Positions 54,049-63,601 are shown, numbered from the stretch's first letter. The stretch: DNA of 64,000 nucleotides from Planctomycetota bacterium (GCA_963204915.1 CAUJHS010000080.1:1-64000), one strand, 5' to 3'. Numbers and translations: made by a program. Notes: generated by a model not told the origin, from the sequence alone.

Positions 54049-55491
54049 ATGAACGATCAATCTTTCCCCTTGTCCCGGCGTCGATTTCTGGCCGAGAGCG
54101 GCATGGGCGTGGGTTCTTTGGCCTTGGCTTGGATGTTGCAGCAGGAAGCTCAGGCGATTCCCGCGAATGTTCGGGGCAACCCGGCAAGCTTCGACTTGAA
54201 GCCGAAGCCCGCTCCGGCGGCGCCGCGGGCAAACGCCATGATTTCGCTGTTTATGCACGGCGGACCGTCGCACGTCGACTTGACCGACCCCAAACCGGAA
54301 CTTTCGAAGCGAGACGGGCAAGACTACGACGGCGAAGTGCAATTCAGTTTTGTCAACCGCGCCAGTAAGAAACTCCTTGGCACGCCGTGGAAGTTTCAGA
54401 AGCACGGGCAGAGCGGCTTGGATTTCTCCGAGTTGTTGCCGCATACCGCCAGCGTGGCCGATGACTTGTGCGTGGTGCGCTCGATGCATACCGGCTTCAA
54501 CGGCCACGAAGTGTCGATTCGTTACTTTCACGGCGGAATTCCGGCGACGCTCGGTCGGCCGACGCTTGGCTCATGGCTGGTGTACGCCCTGGGGTCCGAG
54601 TCGCAAGACTTGCCGGCCTACATGGTGTTGAGCGATCCTGGCGGACATCCCGTTGATGGCGTTACGAACTGGTCCAGCGGTTTCTTGCCCAGCATTTTCC
54701 AGGGCACGGTGTTGCGCCCCAAGGAGCCGCGCATTCTGAATTTAGATGCGCCGCCGCATTTGCAGGGATCGCTGCAAGAGCAGAACCTGGCGTTCTTGCA
54801 GGCCATCAATCAAAGGCATCAACAAGCCCGCGCGGGCGAGAACGACTTGGAGGCGCGCATTGCTTCGTACGAACTGGCCGCACGCATGCAAACGGCGGCC
54901 AAGGAAGCGCTCGATGTGTCGCGAGAATCCGAGGCGACCCATCGGCTTTACGGTTTGGATGACCCCGCCACGAAGGAGTACGGCACGCGGTGCCTGATCG
55001 CGCGTCGGTTGGTGGAGCGCGGCGTCCGGTTTGTGCAACTGTTCCTGGGGGGCCAACCTTGGGACAATCACAACAACCTGCGCGAGGCGCTGCCGGGCAT
55101 CGCACGCCGCACCGACAAACCCGCCGCCGCCTTGGTTAAAGACCTGAAAGCCCGCGGCTTGCTCGACACGACACTCGTCCACTGGGGCGGCGAGATTGGC
55201 CGACTGCCCGTGACCGAAGGTTCCGGCCCGGCCTGCGGACGCGACCACAACGGGCAAGGTTTCTCGATCTGGCTGGCCGGCGGCGGAGTGCGCGGCGGTA
55301 TGGCGTATGGCGCCACGGACGAGTTCGGCCACCGGGCGGTGGAGAACGTCGTCACGCCAAACGACTTCCAAGCCACGGTGTTGCACTTGATGGGCTTGGA
55401 CCATTCGCAACTGGTGTACTACCACAACGGGCAGGCTCAAACCTTAACCAACAACCGCACGGCCCGCGTGGTGCAAGAGATTCTGGCCTAA
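54049..55491 (+). CDS. DUF1501 protein, Tat-exported
   Basis: A 480-residue protein. The twin-arginine motif SRRRFLAES lies near residues 9-17, predicting Tat export. The alkaline-phosphatase/sulfatase-like DUF1501 fold is seen in ISLFMHGGPSHVDLTDPKPEL, DFSELLPHTASVADDLCVVRSMHT, NGHEVSIRYFHGG and TLVHWGGEIGRLP...GRDHNGQGFSIWLAGGGVRGG. It always accompanies PSD1 proteins in planctomycetes. The ATG at 54049 is preferred over an open 23-codon extension. The metal-binding residues look present, but the substrate is unknown. Confidence 0.93.
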   Translation: MNDQSFPLSRRRFLAESGMGVGSLALAWMLQQEAQAIPANVRGNPASFDLKPKPAPAAPRANAMISLFMHGGPSHVDLTDPKPELSKRDGQDYDGEVQFSFVNRASKKLLGTPWKFQKHGQSGLDFSELLPHTASVADDLCVVRSMHTGFNGHEVSIRYFHGGIPATLGRPTLGSWLVYALGSESQDLPAYMVLSDPGGHPVDGVTNWSSGFLPSIFQGTVLRPKEPRILNLDAPPHLQGSLQEQNLAFLQAINQRHQQARAGENDLEARIASYELAARMQTAAKEALDVSRESEATHRLYGLDDPATKEYGTRCLIARRLVERGVRFVQLFLGGQPWDNHNNLREALPGIARRTDKPAAALVKDLKARGLLDTTLVHWGGEIGRLPVTEGSGPACGRDHNGQGFSIWLAGGGVRGGMAYGATDEFGHRAVENVVTPNDFQATVLHLMGLDHSQLVYYHNGQAQTLTNNRTARVVQEILA

Positions 55492-55627
55492 GGCCAAACG
55501 CCAAGGGTAATGGCAGCCAGCAGGCGACGCGGTGTTCGGCAAGGAACTCGCCGCACGGGTTTAGCCGTTACTAGGTTTGCGTCTTAGGGTGAATTGTGAA
55601 GCTGTCAGACAAAACGCTTCGCGGGCG

Positions 55628-56740
55628 TCAATTCGCTGAGGGTGAACGGTAGTTGCGTGGCGCTTCTCCCGTAAGCGATTCGAGAAACGCGACGATTTTC
55701 GACATTTCTGAGTCCGTCAATTGTTGATCCAACTGCACCTTGGCCATGATCCGGACCGCGGCCGAGAGATCTTTGACCGATCCGTCATGAAAGTAGGGCG
55801 CTGTCTTGGTGATGTTACGCAACATCGAGACGCGGAATTGGTCGCGATCGGATTCGTCCTTCGTCGTCTCAAACACGCCGCCGTCGCGCTGTTCCGAGTT
55901 CGTTGCAAGCCAGTAGTCTTTGTAGACTCCAAACTTCTCGATTGAATTGCCGCCCAGTAGTCGGCCGTCGTGGCAATCGGCGCACCCGATGCTGACAAAA
56001 AGTTCAAGTCCTGCCTTTTGCTCGGCGTTCAATGCGGAGTTGTCGCCGCCGAGGAAGCGATCAAACGCCGAAGGCGTGACGAGCGTTTCTTCGTAGGCCT
56101 GGATCGCCGCCGCGTAGTTTTGGGGCGAAACGGGATTTGCTTCGTTGGGGAAGGCTTGCTTAAATGCCGCCTCGTAGCCATGGCGTTGAAGCAGCGAGAC
56201 GACGTCCTCGGCGGATGCAAAACCCATCGATCCCGTCAAAGAGCGTTCCGCCTGGTGCGCCCCAGACTTGCGGTCGCCGGTCCAGCGCAAATTGGGTTGG
56301 AGCATCGCATTGAAGACCGTCTGGGAGTGCCGCGTCGTTGTTTTGCCCTTCGCATCGATCGAGAAGCGCCCTGCGTCGGCCCCCCAATTCTCGGCAAGAT
56401 GACAACTCGCACAGGCGACTTTGCCATTGGCGGAAAGCCGTTCGTCCCAGAACAATTCTTGGCCAAGGACGACCTTAGGCGCGACAAGCTTTTCCTTTGG
56501 TACGGCCGAGAGGGAACCGAAACGTTGCTTCGCCTGTTCGATCCGTCGTGCGTCGCCGCCAACAGAAGGGTTGGATTTGATGTCGACTTCCTTGCTATTC
56601 TCGGGAAGCGGTTGCTGTGCCGAGCTTTGTTGTTTCGCGAACAGTTCGTTCGTCAATGCGAGGGCCCAGACCATCGAAATTGCCACGGCCGTTCCCGTGG
56701 CGACGAACAACGGAAACACTAGTGTGCGTTTTTTATGCAT
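55628..56740 (-). CDS. di-haem cytochrome c peroxidase / MauG-family protein
   Basis: A 370-residue exported protein. A signal peptide (MHKKRTLVFPLFVATGTAVAISM) is followed by two haem c sites, CASCH and CADCH, spaced as in bacterial cytochrome c peroxidases (COG1858). RHSQTVFNAMLQPNLRWTGDR and NITKTAPYFHDGSVKDLSAAVRIM match the family; the latter holds a likely distal Met or His ligand. It should reduce H2O2 with electrons from a small cytochrome, or act like MauG in modification. The ATG at 56740 has an AGGGGGAA site. It is convergent with DUF1501. Confidence 0.92.
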   Translation of the reverse strand: MHKKRTLVFPLFVATGTAVAISMVWALALTNELFAKQQSSAQQPLPENSKEVDIKSNPSVGGDARRIEQAKQRFGSLSAVPKEKLVAPKVVLGQELFWDERLSANGKVACASCHLAENWGADAGRFSIDAKGKTTTRHSQTVFNAMLQPNLRWTGDRKSGAHQAERSLTGSMGFASAEDVVSLLQRHGYEAAFKQAFPNEANPVSPQNYAAAIQAYEETLVTPSAFDRFLGGDNSALNAEQKAGLELFVSIGCADCHDGRLLGGNSIEKFGVYKDYWLATNSEQRDGGVFETTKDESDRDQFRVSMLRNITKTAPYFHDGSVKDLSAAVRIMAKVQLDQQLTDSEMSKIVAFLESLTGEAPRNYRSPSAN

Positions 56741-57524
56741 CGCAAATTCCCCCTGGGCCGGACACATTCGCGGGCGAGCGGCGTACTTCCTGGACGAAAC
56801 GAGTTAGACTTGGACGCCAGACGTTACTCGCTTCGAGCGCCGCTATTCGACCCGAAAGACTTACACCCCTCCTGCGACTTTAAGGCAATGAGTGGCGTCG
56901 CCCTATGAGTTTCAATTGGTTACGTGCGTAACGATCCTATTGCTCGTATTTTCGCACAGTGATTTTTCACGACAACGGGCGGAGTGTGCGGTTTTTGTGC
57001 GGAGGCCGCATAGAATTGTGCGGTTTCGCACAGTGAAAACGCTCAGAGAGCAAGACCGCGAAGTTTGACGATGGCGGAACCTTTGTCGCCTCATCAAGAT
57101 TTCTTCCTGCGACGGCGCGTTCGCACAATGACGGCGGTGAATTGCTACCAGGGGGTTCGCTGCACGAAAAGGCATGGAAAACAGGGGTGGTCTTGGAAAC
57201 GGCGCCCGGCGTGTCGTGATTGGTCGTGAAGTCGCCAGCAGCGCGTCTACGGACGAAGCCGCGCGCGGCGCGGCGCGCCAAGCGAATTTGGCATACGGCT
57301 TGCCTTACCGCTTCCCGCCAACTTGTCGGATAACTGCCCCCGCATTCCCTTGGGTTTTGCTCGCCTGGAAGCACGCCTGGCCACTTCCGTCGTCTCGGTC
57401 GAAGTGATCCTGTGCCGGAAGTGACGAGGCGATTCTTGGTCAAGGCGCGATCCAACGGCGGAATGTTCCGACACGTGGCCTATTCCGGTTTTTCCCCCGC
57501 CTATTGCATTCAGGAGGCCTGGTC
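56741..57524. other. 0.8-kb intergenic region upstream of the PHA operon
   Basis: Divergent region between the peroxidase gene and phaA. It contains the TGTGCG/CGCACA site cluster (listed next). No -35/-10 pair was recognised with confidence, and short open frames (57174-57407 plus, 56912-57175 minus) have no domain. No RNA gene was seen. Confidence 0.45.
56951..57131. promoter_or_regulatory. cluster of TTTCGCACAGTGA / TGTGCG sites (possible operators)
   Basis: TTTCGCACAGTGA occurs twice exactly (56951-56963 and 57025-57037) and once as TTCGCACAATGA (57120-57131). Counting both strands, the hexamer TGTGCG/CGCACA occurs six times in about 175 bases, including the palindrome TGTGCGgtttCGCACA at 57018-57033. 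This looks like a set of binding sites for one regulator. Confidence 0.5.
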
Positions 57525-58706
57525 ATGGCGCGTGAAGTTGTGGTGCTGAGCGGTGTGCGCACCGCCATCGGAGGTTATGGCGGCAGTTTGAAGGACATTC
57601 CGCCCAGCCTGCTGGCGGCCCAATGTGTGAAAGAGGCCGTCAGTCGCGCAGGAATTGACCCCAGCGAAGTGGGCCATGTGGTGTTCGGCAACATCATTCA
57701 TACCGATCCGCACGACCACTACCTGGCCCGCGTGGCGTGCGTCAAAGGCGGGCTGCCTGTCGAGACTCCCGCGCTCACACTTAACCGGCTGTGCGGCAGC
57801 GGTTTACAAGCCATCATCACCGCGGCGAACGCGATCATGTTGGGCGACGCCGACGTGGCCGTGGCGGGCGGGGCCGAGAACATGAGTCGCAGCCCGTATA
57901 CGGCGCCGGCCATGCGGTTTGGCGCGCGGATGAACGACACGTCGATGATCGACATGATGGTCGGCGCGCTGAGCGACCCCTTCGACAACGTGCATATGGG
58001 CGTGACCGCCGAGAACGTGGCGAAGAAGTATGAGATCTCGCGCGAAGACCAAGACAAACTCGCCGTCGAAAGTCATCGTCGCGCCGGCGCGGCGATTGAC
58101 AAAGGCTACTTCAAGGGGCAAATCGTGCCCATTGAAATCAAGGTCAAAGGCGGCACGGCGCCGTTCGAGTTGGACGAAACCGTGCGCCGCGACAGCGCCG
58201 TGGATAAGCTCGCCCGGCTCAGGCCCGCGTTTGACCCCAACGGCTCCGTGACGCCGGGAAATGCGTCGAGCATCAACGACGCCGCCGCGGCCGTCGTGCT
58301 GATGGAGCGCAGTCTGGCCGAGAAGCGCGGTTTGAAACCGATGGGCCGCCTGGTGGACTACAGCTACGCCGGCGTGGATCCCAAATACATGGGCATCGGT
58401 CCGGTGCCCGCCGTGAAGGCGCTGATGAAGAAGACCGGCCTCCAGGTGAACGACATCGACGTGTACGAAGTCAACGAAGCGTTCGCCGCTCAGGCTTTGG
58501 CGGTGTGCCGGTGCCTGGAATTGCCCCCCGAACGCACCAACCCCAACGGCAGCGGCATTTCGCTGGGACACCCGATTGGCGCGACAGGCGCGATCCTGGC
58601 GATCAAGGCCCTGTATGAACTGAAACGCACCGGCGGCAAGCGCGGGCTGGTGACCATGTGCATTGGCGGCGGACAAGGCATCGCGGCGATTTTCGAACGC
58701 ATGTAA
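57525..58706 (+). CDS. phaA: acetyl-CoA acetyltransferase (beta-ketothiolase)
   Basis: A 393-residue thiolase that joins two acetyl-CoA to acetoacetyl-CoA, the first step of PHB synthesis. Catalytic residues are in place: Cys90 in LNRLCGSGLQ, His349 in GHPIGATGA and Cys379 in MCIGGGQG; these match the positions of Zoogloea PhaA closely. A CAGGAGG site precedes the ATG. It starts the block phaA-phaB-BON-phaE-phaC-ABC1-5S, which supports biosynthetic rather than degradative use. A BktB-like substrate range is possible. Confidence 0.93.
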   Translation: MAREVVVLSGVRTAIGGYGGSLKDIPPSLLAAQCVKEAVSRAGIDPSEVGHVVFGNIIHTDPHDHYLARVACVKGGLPVETPALTLNRLCGSGLQAIITAANAIMLGDADVAVAGGAENMSRSPYTAPAMRFGARMNDTSMIDMMVGALSDPFDNVHMGVTAENVAKKYEISREDQDKLAVESHRRAGAAIDKGYFKGQIVPIEIKVKGGTAPFELDETVRRDSAVDKLARLRPAFDPNGSVTPGNASSINDAAAAVVLMERSLAEKRGLKPMGRLVDYSYAGVDPKYMGIGPVPAVKALMKKTGLQVNDIDVYEVNEAFAAQALAVCRCLELPPERTNPNGSGISLGHPIGATGAILAIKALYELKRTGGKRGLVTMCIGGGQGIAAIFERM

Positions 58707-58846
58707 TCCGTGGTTAGAACCAGCGCGCCGGCGACAACCGTTTGCCGGCGCCAGCCGAGCGCATTCGCGGGTCGAATGCGACACCCAAAACGAACCTTAC
58801 ATTTCACCCCTCACCATTCATCTGGCATCATCAGGAGATCGGGATC

Positions 58847-59590
58847 ATGGGACGACTGGACGGCAAGACGGCGCTCGTGACGGGCGCCTCGCGCGGCATC
58901 GGGCGAGCAATCGCCATCGAACTGGCTCGTGAAGGGGCCAAAGTCGCCATCAATTACCAAAGCAGCGACGCCAAAGCTCAAGAAGTGGCGGACGAAATCA
59001 AACGTCTCGGCAGCTCCTGCATCTTGGCCAAAGCGGATCTGTCCAATCCGCAAGAGGCTCGGGCCATGGTCCAACGCGTGGCCGATGAGTTCACGCACCT
59101 CGACATCCTGGTGAACAACGCCGGCATCACCCGCGACGCGATGCTGCGCAAATTGACCGACGAAGCCTGGGTGGAAGTCATTCAGACGAACCTCAACGCC
59201 TGCTTCTTCTGCACCTCGGCCGCCATTCCCGTGATGACCGCCCAAAGTTACGGGCGGATCATCAACATCAGCTCGATGAACGGCCAGGTCGGCGCCATCG
59301 GGCAGGCTAACTACAGCGCCAGCAAAGGCGGCATCATCGCCTTCACGCGCACCTGTGCGGTCGAGCTGGCGAAATCGGGCATCACGGTGAACACCGTCTC
59401 GCCGGGTTATACCGAAACCGACATGTTCGCCCGCGTGCCCAACGATATTCAAACGCAAATTAAGGCCAAGATTCCGCTGGGCCGGTTCGCCCAGCCGGAG
59501 GAGATCGCGAAGGCGGTGATCTTCCTGGCCGCCGACGGCGATTACATCACGGGGCAACAAATTAACGTCAACGGCGGCGCCTATATGTGA
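58847..59590 (+). CDS. phaB: acetoacetyl-CoA reductase (PhaB/FabG-type SDR)
   Basis: A 247-residue short-chain dehydrogenase. TGASRGIG (12-19) binds NAD(P)H, NAG is at 91-93, and the catalytic set is Ser142/143, Tyr156 and Lys160 in NYSASK. The segment NGQVGAIGQANYSASK is closer to PhaB than to typical FabG. It should reduce acetoacetyl-CoA to (R)-3-hydroxybutyryl-CoA. A CAGGAG site precedes the ATG at 58847; the upstream extension is rejected. It lies between phaA and the BON gene. Confidence 0.92.
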   Translation: MGRLDGKTALVTGASRGIGRAIAIELAREGAKVAINYQSSDAKAQEVADEIKRLGSSCILAKADLSNPQEARAMVQRVADEFTHLDILVNNAGITRDAMLRKLTDEAWVEVIQTNLNACFFCTSAAIPVMTAQSYGRIINISSMNGQVGAIGQANYSASKGGIIAFTRTCAVELAKSGITVNTVSPGYTETDMFARVPNDIQTQIKAKIPLGRFAQPEEIAKAVIFLAADGDYITGQQINVNGGAYM

Positions 59591-59664
59591 TGCGCGGCCG
59601 TAGTCGTCATCGAATGCGCGGGGACTGCGGACGCGGCTCCGCCATTCGCTTTAAAAGGAAACGG

Positions 59665-60354
59665 ATGATGAAAAACGATGTGAACCTTCAACGGCATGTT
59701 CTGGATGAACTCAACTGGGAGCCGAGCATCGACGCCGCACAAATAGGCGTCACGGTCAGCGACGGCGTCGTAACGCTCACGGGCCACGTGCCCATTTACA
59801 GCGAGAAGCTGGCCGCCGAAGAAGCCGCGAAGCGCGTGCATGGCGTCCATGCCGTGGCCAACGAAATCGAAGTTCGCCCTTCGGAAAGTCATGCTCGCGG
59901 CGACGCGGAAATCGCTGCGGCGGCGTTGCACGCCCTCCAGTGGGACGCCAAGGTTCCGCACGAGCGGCTGCAAGTGACCGTAGACCAAGGTTGGCTGACA
60001 TTGGAAGGCGAAGTCGACGCGCACTTCCAAAAGGCCGCCGCCGATCGCGCGATTCATCGGCTGGTGGGGACGCGCGGCGTGACGAACAAAATCGTGGTCC
60101 GGCCGAACGCCGAGCCGGGCAACTTGAAAGGGAAAATCGAATCGGCGATGCGCCGGAGCGGCGTCCTCAACGAACGAAAAATCAGTGTGGAGACCGACGA
60201 CCGCAACGTAACATTGACTGGCGACGTGCATTCGCGCCTCGAGCGCGATGAAGCCGAGCGCATCGCCTGGTCGGCTCGCGGCGTGTCGAAGGTCGTGAAC
60301 TGTTTGACCATCACCCGCTGGGGCAAGGGCCCCGCCGAAGAATGGGGCTATTAA
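59665..60354 (+). CDS. three-BON-domain protein in the PHA operon
   Basis: A 229-residue protein without a signal peptide. Three BON domains lie at about 5-70, 78-148 and 150-222, each with a VTVSDGVVTLTGHV-like hairpin and a VHGVHAVANEI-type helix-strand end. BON proteins such as OsmY bind phospholipid membranes, but those are exported, while this one should be cytoplasmic. The AAGGA site and the ATG at 59665 are preferred over the upstream ATG overlapping the phaB stop. Placement inside the pha block suggests a granule- or membrane-associated role; this is inference. Confidence 0.88.
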   Translation: MMKNDVNLQRHVLDELNWEPSIDAAQIGVTVSDGVVTLTGHVPIYSEKLAAEEAAKRVHGVHAVANEIEVRPSESHARGDAEIAAAALHALQWDAKVPHERLQVTVDQGWLTLEGEVDAHFQKAAADRAIHRLVGTRGVTNKIVVRPNAEPGNLKGKIESAMRRSGVLNERKISVETDDRNVTLTGDVHSRLERDEAERIAWSARGVSKVVNCLTITRWGKGPAEEWGY

Positions 60355-60446
60355 CGTCGTCCCGCAGTGTGCGAGACGGCCCGAACGCGCGGGCGCCGTT
60401 GCGGCGCCGGCGCTGAACGACTCGCCAATTTTTTCCAGGAGCAGCC

Positions 60447-60845
60447 ATGAGCCAGAACAATAACGGCTTTGATGTCTTCGACCCCTTGGGCGTATACAAA
60501 AACATGCGCGACGCGCAGCTCGACGCGTGGGCGAAGGTCATGGTCGAGCTGGTCAACAGCGAAGCCTATGCCGAAGCCACCGGCGTCATGCTGCAAAACT
60601 ACTTGAGCAACACGGGCCCCGTGCTCAAGGCGATGGAGGCCGCCATGCAGCAAACGCTGGCGAACTTGAACTTACCCAGCCGCGACGACGTGACTCGGCT
60701 GGCCGAACGGCTGATCAACATTGAAATGCGGTTGGATTCGCTGGACGCCAAGCTGGATGAAATCCATCCGCCGACGAGCCGACCGGCGCCCAAGCCCACC
60801 CGCGCCCCGAAAGGCAAGGCCCGCAGCAAGGAGAACCAAGAATGA
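60447..60845 (+). CDS. phaE: PHA synthase class III small subunit (PhaE-like)
   Basis: A 132-residue protein, much shorter than classical PhaE (about 350 residues). The C-terminal half matches the PhaE signature: NYLSNTGPVLKAMEAAMQQTLANLNLPSRDDVTRLAERLINIEMRLDSLDAKLDEI, helical and coiled-coil prone. An Ala/Lys-rich tail follows. An AGGAG site precedes the ATG. Its stop overlaps the phaC start (ATGA), implying translational coupling, as expected for synthase subunits. Confidence 0.85.
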   Translation: MSQNNNGFDVFDPLGVYKNMRDAQLDAWAKVMVELVNSEAYAEATGVMLQNYLSNTGPVLKAMEAAMQQTLANLNLPSRDDVTRLAERLINIEMRLDSLDAKLDEIHPPTSRPAPKPTRAPKGKARSKENQE

Positions 60846-61939
60846 GCGAGTCAGAAAATACTTCGGTGCGGATCCCCACCTTTCTCGACGTGTGTGAAGG
60901 TTGGCACAAAGCCGCGACAAACGTGCAAACGCTGAACCGCCTGTTGCACACCGACGCCGCTATTGCACAAACGCCCAAAGAAGTGATTTGGACGTTGAAT
61001 AAGGCCAAGCTGTATCGCTATGTGCCCGTGCTGCCCGAGGAAAAACGGCACAAGATTCCCTTGCTGCTGGTGTTCGCCATTATGAACCGGCCCTACGTGC
61101 TCGATCTGCGGCCGGGGCACAGCTTTGTCGAGTACATGCTCAAGCAAGGCTACGACGTGTATTTGATGGACTGGGGCATTCCTGGCCCGGAAGATAAGAA
61201 CCTCAGTTTTGACGACTACACGCTGGAGTACCTGCCCCGTGCGATTCGCAAGTTCAAGGCGGTGTCGGGCGCGACGGAGTTCAGCATGCTCGGCTGGTGC
61301 TTGGGCGCGCTCATCAGCACGCTTTACGCCGCCCTGCGTCCAGACGACGGCTTAAAGAACTTGATACTACTCACCGCGCCGCTCGATTTTTCCGATAAGT
61401 CCGCGGGCGGGTTCAGTCGTTGGGCCAGTCATGAAGCCTTTAGTCCCGATCATTTGGTCGAACTGTTGGGCAACGTGCCCGGCGAAATCATTGACACCGG
61501 CGCCAAAATGCTCAAGCCGGTTGAGAACTACATTGGCAGCTATGTGAACCTGTGGGATCGCATCAACGACCCGCACACCGTCGACGCCTGGCACGCCATG
61601 AACACCTGGGTGCGCGATACGATTCCGATGGCGGGCGCCGCGTACAAGCAGCTCATCAACGACTTCTACAAAGAGAACCGCTTGATGAACGGCACGCTTT
61701 CCATTCGTGGCGAGCGTGTGGAATTGAGCCACTTGACCGCCAGCGTCTTGAACGTGATTGCCGAAGCGGACCACATCACGCCGCCGTGCCAGTCGGAGCG
61801 CGTGATGGACCTGATTGGCAGCGAAGACAAAGAACTGTTCCGCGTGCGTGGCGGCCACATCGGCATTATGGCTGGCCGCGGCGCCGAGAAGAACACCTGG
61901 CCCCATATGGACGCCTGGCTTGCGGCGCGATCGGACTAA
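60842..61939 (+). CDS. phaC: class III poly(3-hydroxyalkanoate) synthase
   Basis: A 365-residue PHA synthase that polymerises (R)-3-hydroxyacyl-CoA. The lipase-like box is GWCLG with Cys153; Asp310 (IAEADHITPP) and His339 (GGHIGIM) complete the triad. These correspond closely to Cys149, Asp302 and His331 of Allochromatium PhaC. Length fits class III. The start ATGA overlaps the PhaE-like stop. Confidence 0.94.
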   Translation: MSESENTSVRIPTFLDVCEGWHKAATNVQTLNRLLHTDAAIAQTPKEVIWTLNKAKLYRYVPVLPEEKRHKIPLLLVFAIMNRPYVLDLRPGHSFVEYMLKQGYDVYLMDWGIPGPEDKNLSFDDYTLEYLPRAIRKFKAVSGATEFSMLGWCLGALISTLYAALRPDDGLKNLILLTAPLDFSDKSAGGFSRWASHEAFSPDHLVELLGNVPGEIIDTGAKMLKPVENYIGSYVNLWDRINDPHTVDAWHAMNTWVRDTIPMAGAAYKQLINDFYKENRLMNGTLSIRGERVELSHLTASVLNVIAEADHITPPCQSERVMDLIGSEDKELFRVRGGHIGIMAGRGAEKNTWPHMDAWLAARSD

Positions 61940-62012
61940 GCGAAACTTTGAACCCTCGTGCGCGCAGCGCAACAAGTGAACGATCACCCCAAGGCGCAAG
62001 GCCCGGTTCTTC

Positions 62013-63515
62013 ATGATGAGTTGGGACATGCTGATCGACGAAGCGGAGGTGGCTTCGGTCCTTCCCGGCGAGTACGCGCGCTTCGCCCGTCCCGTGTGCG
62101 ACGGGCTGGCCGTGTTCCTGGAAGGACTCGCTCCCGCGCGTCAGGCGGAAATCTTGGAAGAGCAGGCGGCGCTGGCGCCCACCGTGGGTATTTCCGAGCG
62201 ATTGGCGGTGTTAGCGCGGCGCTGTCCTGCCTTACATAAGTTGGGGCAAATCCTGGCGCGCGATCAACGTCTTGCTCCGGAATTGCGCCGCCACTTACGC
62301 GAACTGGAGTCGCTTCCTCCGACCACTTCCCAAACCGCGATTGAAGGCGTTCTGGCCCGAGAGTTTGGTTCGCTGGAGTCGCTGGGAGTTTCCCTGGCGC
62401 CGCAGGCGCTGGCCGAGGCGAGTGTGGCGGTGGTGATTCCTTTTACCACGCCCGGCCCCGATGGCGCGCCTTGCGACGGCGTGTTCAAAATTCTCAAGCC
62501 GGGCATCGAGGAGCGTCTGGCCGAGGAGCTTGAGTTGCTAGGGCGCGTTGGGGCGCACCTGGACGAGCGCTGCCACGAGCTAGGCATTCCGCAACTCGAT
62601 TACGGCGAAACGTTCGACACGGTGCGCGAAAAGCTGCAATTCGAAGTGCGGCTCGACCTGGAGCAGCGCCACTTGACGCAAGCCCAGGCGTGTTTTGCCG
62701 AGGCGCCCCAAGTGCTGATTCCGCAGTTGTTCGACTTTTGCACGCCGCGCGTCACCGCCATGGAGCGCGTCTGGGGAGGCAAAGTCACGGACCACCGCTT
62801 TCGTTCCCCCGCCGAGCGCCGGCAAACCGCCGACCTGGTGATCGACGCGCTCATCGGCCAACCCCTGTTCAGCCGCGCGAACGAAGCGCTGTTTCACAGC
62901 GATCCGCATGCGGGCAACTTATTGCTTACCCCGGACGGCCGACTGGCTATTCTCGATTGGAGCCTGGTCGGCGTGCTGGGCGAAACGGAACGCGCCACCT
63001 TGGTGCAAGTGTTGGTTTCCGCGGCCCTATTGGATGGTGAACGCATCGCCTCGTTGTTGCTTAGCTTGGCGCAACGCGGCGCGACGAACCCGGCGGCGCT
63101 CCATGCGGTTATTCACGATTGGCTGCGCCGCGTCCGCCGGGGGCAGTTGCCCGGCTTGCAATGGATGGTTGGCCTGCTGGACGAAGCGGTGCAAACCGCC
63201 CGCTTGCGGCTGGCGCCGGATTTATTACTGTTTCGCAAATCGCTCCATACGCTGGAAGGAGTCGTGGCCGACTTGGAAGTAGACCCCGCACGTATGGACA
63301 TCGCCCTGCAAAGCGAGTTTCTGGCCCGGCTGGCGGTCGAATGGCCGTGGCGTTGGCTGGCCCCGCCCTGTTCTCGCCAGTTCCGCACCCGACTTTCGAA
63401 TGCCGATTTAGCCCGGGCTGTTCTGAATCTGCCGGCCGCCGCCACGCGGTTCTGGGTCGGACATGGATTTGACCTGGTAAGGGGACTGCGCGCGAATATC
63501 GGTTTGTGTGTATAA
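62013..63515 (+). CDS. ABC1/UbiB-type atypical kinase-like protein
   Basis: A 500-residue protein of the ABC1/ADCK/UbiB family. KLGQ (76-79) in LHKLGQILARD is the family KxGQ motif. FKILKPGIEERLAEEL holds the likely ATP-binding Lys and FHSDPHAGNLLLTPDGRLAILDWSLVG the catalytic DPHAGN. The DFG is DWS. The family supports ubiquinone metabolism or lipid processes through ATPase activity. It follows phaC after 73 bases in the same orientation; association with PHA genes is unusual. Two ATG codons lie at the start (62013, 62016). Confidence 0.88.
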   Translation: MMSWDMLIDEAEVASVLPGEYARFARPVCDGLAVFLEGLAPARQAEILEEQAALAPTVGISERLAVLARRCPALHKLGQILARDQRLAPELRRHLRELESLPPTTSQTAIEGVLAREFGSLESLGVSLAPQALAEASVAVVIPFTTPGPDGAPCDGVFKILKPGIEERLAEELELLGRVGAHLDERCHELGIPQLDYGETFDTVREKLQFEVRLDLEQRHLTQAQACFAEAPQVLIPQLFDFCTPRVTAMERVWGGKVTDHRFRSPAERRQTADLVIDALIGQPLFSRANEALFHSDPHAGNLLLTPDGRLAILDWSLVGVLGETERATLVQVLVSAALLDGERIASLLLSLAQRGATNPAALHAVIHDWLRRVRRGQLPGLQWMVGLLDEAVQTARLRLAPDLLLFRKSLHTLEGVVADLEVDPARMDIALQSEFLARLAVEWPWRWLAPPCSRQFRTRLSNADLARAVLNLPAAATRFWVGHGFDLVRGLRANIGLCV

Positions 63516-63601
63516 AGAGCGAACGTTGGCCAGTGTCAGGATGAACTAACGCATCGCGGTCCCGCGGTCGATTGGTAACCTCAGCAAAGGAGTCAAGCGG
63601 T

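Noticed and set aside
57174-57407. 77-codon frame upstream of phaA
   Set aside because: No domain, poor start context, and composition like random translation.
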